Positions 59,487 through 64,000 of a stretch of DNA of 64,000 nt are shown here, one piece after another (positions within the stretch are counted from its first letter, which is position 1; each line of letters opens with the position of its first letter). Made by a program: the position numbers and the translations under genes. The stretch is taken from contig JBJHCZ010000001.1 in NCBI GenBank assembly GCA_050486285.1, forward strand, positions 248,001 through 312,000, read 5' to 3'. Origin of the DNA: JAITWN01 sp050486285. Lineage in GTDB: Bacteria > Pseudomonadota > Gammaproteobacteria > SZUA-140. A model generated the notes under the pieces. That model was not told the origin of the DNA and searched no databases. It saw nothing but the letters and a program-made list of their open reading frames with translations.

Positions 59487-60710
59487 TCATGCGCACAGCA
59501 TGCGCGCGGAGGCGCCGACATGCGGTCCGATCGTGAACAGCGCACGCCGCTTCCAGGCCGCATGGATCAGCGCGCGCACGGCCTCGGCATCGGCACCGGC
59601 AAGCCCCGCGCCATGCTCCCCGATCGAGCGGACGCGACCGAGCAGAATCCGCTCGCGCGCAATGCGTTCCATCAGGGATTCGGGCTCGTCATCCTCGACA
59701 GTCCGGCTCGCCTGGAGTCCCGCCTGTGCGCGCGCCGTCTCGTCGCTGTCGGGGCCGGTGACGATCAGTTCGTGGAAGACCGCTTCGACCGCCTCGCGGC
59801 AGACGCCCGCCTGCCTCGGGTCGCATTCGAGATGCAACCACCACAGTCCGCTGTCGGAATACAGTTCCAGGCGGGAACCGACCCCGTAGACCAGCCCCAG
59901 TCGATCGCGCAACAGCCGCGGCAGCCGGCCGCCGCCGTTCGCGCCGGCGACGATGCGTTCGGCGAGCGCGGTCATGCCATCGCCGGCGCCGAACGGCGCG
60001 ACCGGCAGCGCCCAGATCAGCAGGCTGCGGCCGGTGGCGGCGGGGCGATGGCGTTCGATTGCCTGGAACGACGGCGCGACGCGCATCCGCGGCGAGGCGG
60101 CCGCCGGCAGGCCTTCAAGCCCCCGGCAGGCCGCGACCAGCCGATCGTGGCGGACCGCGCCGGTCGCGACCACCGTGATGTTCGGCCCGCGCAACAGCGC
60201 GTCGGCCGACGCGCGCAACGACGCCGGCGTCAGTCCGCGCACGCTCGCCGGGTCGCCGGCGACCGGCCGCGCCAGCGCATGCCCGGGCCAGACCCGCGCG
60301 AGCAGTTCATCGCGCAAGGCCTCGAAGCCGTCCGTGTCCCCGGCGATCTCGTGCAGCACCGCGTCGCGTTCGGAGCGCAGCGCCGGCGCATCGATCGTCG
60401 GCCGCAGCAGCAGGCCGGACAGCATCGATGCCAGTCCGGGCAACTGCCCGCCGGTCGTCTTCGCGTGGAAGACCATGAGCTCCCGCGAGGTGGCCGCGTT
60501 GACGGCGCCGCCGGCGCGTCCGATGACGCCGTCGTGGCGCCCGGCGCCGCGAAAGATCAGGTGTTCGAGCAGATGCGCGCAACCGGCGCGATCCGGGGCA
60601 TCGTCGCGCGATCCGCGCGCGATCCACAAGCCGAGCGCGGCGCTGCGCCGGCCGGCCATCTGCCGGCTGAGGATCGATACCCCGTTGTCGAGGCAGGTCA
60701 GCGCAGTCAT
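59487..60710 (-). CDS. M16 family zinc metallopeptidase
   Basis: A 407-residue inverzincin. The inverted zinc motif HxxEH is at residues 46-50 (AHLLEHLIFRG), a downstream acidic cluster SERDAVLHEI supplies the third ligand, and the C-terminal half has the inactive-domain motif GGRLPRLLRDRLGLVYGVGS. It has no signal peptide. Its start overlaps the stop of the ABC ATPase gene (ATGA), so it is the last gene of the transporter operon. Members of this family include PqqF and mitochondrial-processing-peptidase-like proteins; the substrate here is unknown, and no partner M16 gene is adjacent. Confidence 0.9.
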   Translation of the reverse strand: MTALTCLDNGVSILSRQMAGRRSAALGLWIARGSRDDAPDRAGCAHLLEHLIFRGAGRHDGVIGRAGGAVNAATSRELMVFHAKTTGGQLPGLASMLSGLLLRPTIDAPALRSERDAVLHEIAGDTDGFEALRDELLARVWPGHALARPVAGDPASVRGLTPASLRASADALLRGPNITVVATGAVRHDRLVAACRGLEGLPAAASPRMRVAPSFQAIERHRPAATGRSLLIWALPVAPFGAGDGMTALAERIVAGANGGGRLPRLLRDRLGLVYGVGSRLELYSDSGLWWLHLECDPRQAGVCREAVEAVFHELIVTGPDSDETARAQAGLQASRTVEDDEPESLMERIARERILLGRVRSIGEHGAGLAGADAEAVRALIHAAWKRRALFTIGPHVGASARMLCA

Positions 60711-61531
60711 CGTGTGTCGGTGAGCGCGGGGCGCGTGGCAGCCGGCGACGGCGATGGCGCAAGGACACGCGAGCCGATCGTCTCCGCGACCCGGCGCTCG
60801 GCCGCGCCGTCCTTGCGGAGCAGCGGGATGTCATAGGTGATCGTCGCGCCGAAGCGCTCGGGCGCATGCGGGTCGTGACGGACCTTGTCGAACACCAGCA
60901 GCCGCGTGCCGAGCGCGAAGGCCTCGCGGATATCGTGCGTGATCATGAACACCGTCATCCCGTACTCGCGCCACAGCGAGCCGAGCAGGACATGCATGTC
61001 GGCGCGAATGCCGGGGTCGAGCGCGCCAAAGGGTTCGTCGAGCAGCAGGATCTTCGGCTGTTTGACCAGCGCCTGCGCGATCGCGAGCCGCTGCTGCATG
61101 CCGCCGGACAAGGCAGCCGGGTGCTTGCCGGCCGAGGCGGTCAGCCCGACCGCGTCGAGGATCGCCTCGACGCGCGCGAGCGCCGCGCGCCGCGCCGGGC
61201 CGAACAAACGACCGAACAGCCTCGAAGCGCCGAACTCGAGCCCGAGCAGCACATTATTGCGCACCGTCAGGTGCGGGAACACCGAATAGCGCTGGAACAC
61301 GATGCCGCGATCCGGTCCCGGCTCGTCGCGCAAGGGCTGGCCGTCGAGCAGGATCTGTCCGCGACTCGGCCGCTCCTGGCCGAGCAGCATGCGCAGAAAG
61401 GTCGTCTTGCCGCAGCCGGACGCGCCGACGATCGCGCAGAACTCGCGCTCGGCGACCGACAGCTCGAGCCCCTCCAGCACGACCTGGTCGCCGTAGACCT
61501 TCCACACCTTGTCGACCGCGAGCAGGCTCAT
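60707..61531 (-). CDS. ABC transporter ATP-binding protein (urea-carboxylase-region type)
   Basis: A 274-residue ATPase with Walker A IVGASGCGKTTFLRML, Q-loop IVFQRYSVFPHLTVRNNV, signature LSGGMQQRLAIAQAL and Walker B ILLLDEPFGALD. It belongs to the nitrate/sulfonate/taurine-like class. A C-terminal extension of about 45 residues (from about ERFGATITYDIPL) follows the core. The ATG at 61531 overlaps the permease stop; upstream in-frame sequence lies within the permease gene and is not conserved. Confidence 0.93.
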   Translation of the reverse strand: MSLLAVDKVWKVYGDQVVLEGLELSVAEREFCAIVGASGCGKTTFLRMLLGQERPSRGQILLDGQPLRDEPGPDRGIVFQRYSVFPHLTVRNNVLLGLEFGASRLFGRLFGPARRAALARVEAILDAVGLTASAGKHPAALSGGMQQRLAIAQALVKQPKILLLDEPFGALDPGIRADMHVLLGSLWREYGMTVFMITHDIREAFALGTRLLVFDKVRHDPHAPERFGATITYDIPLLRKDGAAERRVAETIGSRVLAPSPSPAATRPALTDTR

Positions 61532-62367
61532 GTCCCCGGCTTCTCCGCGTGATACCACGGGAATGCGCGCCTTGATATGACCCGCAGCAGCGCATCGAGC
61601 AGGAACGCGAGCAGCGTGATCCACGCGACATAGGGCAGGATCAGGTCCATCGACATATAGCGCCGCACCAGGAAGATCCGGTAGCCGAGCCCGTCGGTCG
61701 CCGCGATCGCCTCCGAAGCAATCAGAAACAGCCACGCCGCCCCGAGCGACAGCCGGATCGCATCGATCAGCCGTGGCAGGATCTGCGGCAGCACGATGCG
61801 CAGCATGATCAGCCAGGTCGAGGCGCCGAGCGTCTGCGCCTTGATCAACTGCTCGCCCGGGATCTCCGCGACCCGCAGCGCCAGCTCGCGGACGATGAAC
61901 GGCGCGACCCCGATCACGATCAGCATGACCTTCGAGGTCTCGCCGAGCCCGAACACGATGAACAGGATCGGCAGGATCGCCAGCGGCGGCACCATGCAGA
62001 CCACCGTCACCAGCGGCCCGAGCGCCGCCCGCGCCTTCGGCACCACGCCGATCGCAATGCCGAGCATGAGCCCGATCAGCGCGCTGATCCCGAGCCCGAG
62101 CCCGAGCCGCTGCAGACTGCTCGCCGTATCGCTCCAGAACACCCGCTCCCCGCTGCGCGGATTCGGCTCGATCGCCACCGACTTGATGGCCTCCCCGAAC
62201 GAGCCGAGTGACGGCAGCAGCTTGTCGTTCGGATTCTCGGCGAGTCGCATATCCGAGGCGACCAGGTACACCGCGGCGATCAGGATGAACGGCAGGACGC
62301 CGAGGGAGAGGGCGCCGAGGCGAGAGGGGTGCTGATTCAGCAGGCGGCGCACTTCAGAATCCGGCAT
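61528..62367 (-). CDS. ABC transporter permease (urea-carboxylase-region type)
   Basis: A 279-residue inner-membrane permease with six predicted spans and the EAA loop KAQTLGASTWLIMLRIVLPQ that contacts the ATPase. It pairs with the binding protein upstream and the ATPase downstream. The 135-bp gap to the binding-protein gene holds an inverted-repeat element. Confidence 0.93.
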   Translation of the reverse strand: MPDSEVRRLLNQHPSRLGALSLGVLPFILIAAVYLVASDMRLAENPNDKLLPSLGSFGEAIKSVAIEPNPRSGERVFWSDTASSLQRLGLGLGISALIGLMLGIAIGVVPKARAALGPLVTVVCMVPPLAILPILFIVFGLGETSKVMLIVIGVAPFIVRELALRVAEIPGEQLIKAQTLGASTWLIMLRIVLPQILPRLIDAIRLSLGAAWLFLIASEAIAATDGLGYRIFLVRRYMSMDLILPYVAWITLLAFLLDALLRVISRRAFPWYHAEKPGT

Positions 62368-62378
62368 CCGGCGCGCGA

Positions 62379-62472
62379 CCGGGATTGACCTGATGGGTCT
62401 CCCGGCCGCAAGGATGCGGCCGCGAAGCGTACAGGGATGTAATCACCGCGTGTCCCATCAGGTCAATCCCGG
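62379..62472. repeat. Composite inverted repeat with hairpin/AGGGATG core
   Basis: CCGGGATTGACCTGATGGG (62379-62397) is perfectly inverted at 62454-62472. The centre has a hairpin CGGCCGC-aaggat-GCGGCCG (62403-62422) and, ten bases on, AGGGATG (62433-62439). This is the same layout as the core of the element at 5277-5485, with different arms. It lies between the binding-protein and permease genes of one operon. Confidence 0.88.
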
Positions 62473-62502
62473 CCGCGTGTCGGATTCCATTGAATCCCGA
62501 TA

Positions 62503-63582
62503 TCAGAGTTTGCCGTCCGCCGCCATCTGGCTGTACTCCGACGTGAAGCGCAGCTTGATGTTGCCGGTATCGCCGAGCGTCCTGCCGCCGGGAAAGCTCA
62601 TCCCGACCGCATCGATGCTGCGCGCGCCCTCACCGAGGATGCCATGCTCGAACGAGAACCTGCGCACATGATCCATCGTCTGGACCAGGTCCGGGCTGTT
62701 CACGAAATCCACGGCATCGGCCGGCAGATAGAACATCCGCGTCGTCGCCAGCTGGCTCTCGTAGCCGGCGAGGTCCGTGCCCGAGGCCTCGCCCATGAAG
62801 GCCCGCGCCGCGCGCCCGGCCTCGTCATCGGCCGCCATGATCGCCATCGTCTCGTACCAGGCACCGGCCAGTGCCTTGCCGAACTTCGGATTCGCCTTCA
62901 GGGTCCCGGTATTGACCACCATCATGTCGATGATCTCGCCGGGGATGCTGGCGGAATCGAACACCCGGTTCGCGCCCGGCATCGCCGCGATCTCGCTCAG
63001 CTGCGGATTCCATGCGACGACCGCATTGACGTTGCGCGTCGTGAACGCCGCGACGATATCGGCGTCGGAGGTATTGACGACCGTGATATCGCGTTCACTG
63101 AGCCCGACCGTCGACAGGCCGCGCGCGAGCAGATAGTGCGACACCGACAGCTCGACGAGATTGACGCGGCGTCCCTTGATGTCCTTCAGCGACTTCGCGT
63201 TCTTCAGCACGACGCCGTCGTTGCCGTTCGACGCGCTGCCGGCGATCAGCGCGGTCGAATCGACGCCGCCCGCGGCCGGGATCGTCAGCGCATCCATATT
63301 GGTCATCACGCAGCCGTCGAAGGCGCCGGCCGCGTACTGGTTGATCGACTCGATATAGTCGTTGATCTGCACGACCTCGATCTCGATGCCGTACTTGTCG
63401 GCCCACTTCTTGACGATGCCCTTGTCAGCGGCATAGTCCCAGGGCATCCAGCCGACATAGATGCTCCAGGCGATGCGGAACTTGTCCTTTTCGGCGGCGG
63501 TTGCGCTTAATGGCAGCGCGCACAGGATCAGCGCGAGCGCGGTGGCGATGGGCAGAAGGTACTTCGATACGAGTGCTTGCAT
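62503..63582 (-). CDS. Periplasmic substrate-binding protein, putative urea ABC transporter
   Basis: A 359-residue protein with a signal peptide (LLPIATALALILCALPLSATA, cut near AAEKD). The sequence FRIAWSIYVGWMPWDYAADKG, EVVQINDYIESINQYAAGAFDG and NMDALTIPAAGGVD matches the binding protein found beside urea carboxylase genes (NMT1/THI5-like fold). Urea or a related amide is therefore the likely ligand, which fits the urease operon 9 kb away. The ATG at 63582 has AAGGGG upstream; 63609 is an in-frame alternative. It is the first gene of the operon and lies behind a sigma-54-like promoter. Confidence 0.88.
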   Translation of the reverse strand: MQALVSKYLLPIATALALILCALPLSATAAEKDKFRIAWSIYVGWMPWDYAADKGIVKKWADKYGIEIEVVQINDYIESINQYAAGAFDGCVMTNMDALTIPAAGGVDSTALIAGSASNGNDGVVLKNAKSLKDIKGRRVNLVELSVSHYLLARGLSTVGLSERDITVVNTSDADIVAAFTTRNVNAVVAWNPQLSEIAAMPGANRVFDSASIPGEIIDMMVVNTGTLKANPKFGKALAGAWYETMAIMAADDEAGRAARAFMGEASGTDLAGYESQLATTRMFYLPADAVDFVNSPDLVQTMDHVRRFSFEHGILGEGARSIDAVGMSFPGGRTLGDTGNIKLRFTSEYSQMAADGKL

Positions 63583-64000
63583 GGCGATCCCCTTGATTGC
63601 AGGTTTCATCGCCGGGGAACTGCGGTCAGTCGACGGCTACCGGTGGCGCCCCCGGCTGCTGACGCAGATCCGCGGCCTGTGCCTCCCGGGCTTTTGTCCC
63701 GCCGTGTATCCGGAATCCTCCGGACCGCATCCCTCGGACCAGCGCCCGTGCATCGATGCGATGCGCGAACCGGAACCCTAGATGCTCTGAGAGGTGAAGT
63801 GCAAGCACTGTGCCGGGAATCGCCGCGCGCGCGGATCGCCGGCGGGCAGGCAATCTAACAGACTGAACATGCTTGCTTTCATTTTGTCGACATGAATCCG
63901 CTGAGGGGGCGACGCGATGATCGCGTACAACTGCGGACTGCGATCCTGCCCCATCATGGGGAATGTTCCTGACGCATTGCACCGAATTGAACCCGCATCG
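63583..64000 (-). other. Upstream region of the transporter operon
   Basis: These 418 bp contain no convincing gene; several short frames lack conserved features and natural starts. They hold the sigma-54-like promoter and, near the window edge, TGCACC at 63978-63983, which resembles one half of an NtrC enhancer about 165 bp upstream of the promoter. The other half-site is poor. Confidence 0.5.
63800..63815 (-). promoter_or_regulatory. Sigma-54 (RpoN) type promoter
   Basis: On the minus strand CGGCACAGTGCTTGCA matches the consensus TGGCACG-N4-TTGCA at 10 of 12 defined bases, with the essential GG and GC dinucleotides exactly ten bases apart. Transcription would start near 63788, about 205 bp before the binding-protein ATG. 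Confidence 0.7.

Noticed and set aside
63626..63982. 118-codon minus-strand frame upstream of the transporter operon
   Set aside because: No conserved motif, unlikely composition, and it covers the sigma-54-like promoter.

Overview
The window is about 64 kb of GC-rich chromosome from a Gram-negative gammaproteobacterium. The evidence is the classic gammaproteobacterial order rpsB-tsf-pyrH-frr-uppS-cdsA-dxr-rseP-bamA-skp-lpxD-fabZ-lpxA-lpxB-rnhB-dnaE-accA-tilS, the rpsF-priB-rpsR-(DUF2232)-rplI-dnaB-alr-radA cluster, a rhombosortase and lipid A genes. The genus cannot be fixed from sequence reading alone.

Layout. 0-9.6 kb: the end of an FMN reductase, a DUF1499 membrane protein, a four-domain PilZ-DUF1631-GGDEF-EAL c-di-GMP protein, a DUF4399 secreted protein, rhombosortase, glnD and map. 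9.7-30.4 kb: ribosomal protein, translation, undecaprenyl-PP, CDP-DAG, isoprenoid, outer-membrane assembly and lipid A genes, DNA polymerase III alpha, accA and tilS, packed with overlapping stop/start codons and many GTG or TTG starts. 30.4-40.3 kb: a tRNA-Leu(CAG), rnr, rlmB, the S6/S18/L9 operon, dnaB, alr and radA. 40.3-43.4 kb: a small accessory locus with an HPr-kinase-like enzyme, a short secreted Gly/Lys/His-rich peptide, a PqqD-like protein and a nucleotidyltransferase. It is flanked by radA and by a degenerate second copy of the radA 3' end. 43.6-47.3 kb: a repeat-rich lipoprotein and a second DUF1566 protein. 47.4-54.7 kb: dapE, a complete urease operon ureDABC-(EF)-G and a beta-carbonic anhydrase. 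54.8-57.5 kb: an outer-membrane beta-barrel and a TonB-dependent receptor. 57.6-64 kb (minus strand): a PQQ-type sugar dehydrogenase, a YqhA-family protein, an M16 peptidase and an ABC transporter of the urea-carboxylase-region type, preceded by a sigma-54-like promoter.

How the genes work together. Urea uptake (ABC transporter), urease with its chaperones and carbonic anhydrase form a nitrogen-scavenging module. A sigma-54-type promoter and glnD on the same segment fit nitrogen control.

The most unusual structures are (i) the peptide/PqqD/HPr-kinase-like/nucleotidyltransferase locus, whose parts resemble RiPP tailoring enzymes but lack any cyclase or leader peptidase; (ii) a family of palindromic mini-elements with GGGGTCAGAGT arms that sit at gene ends, have fused ureE to ureF and have rewritten the C-terminus of RNase HII; and (iii) two composite inverted-repeat elements sharing a hairpin plus AGGGATG core.
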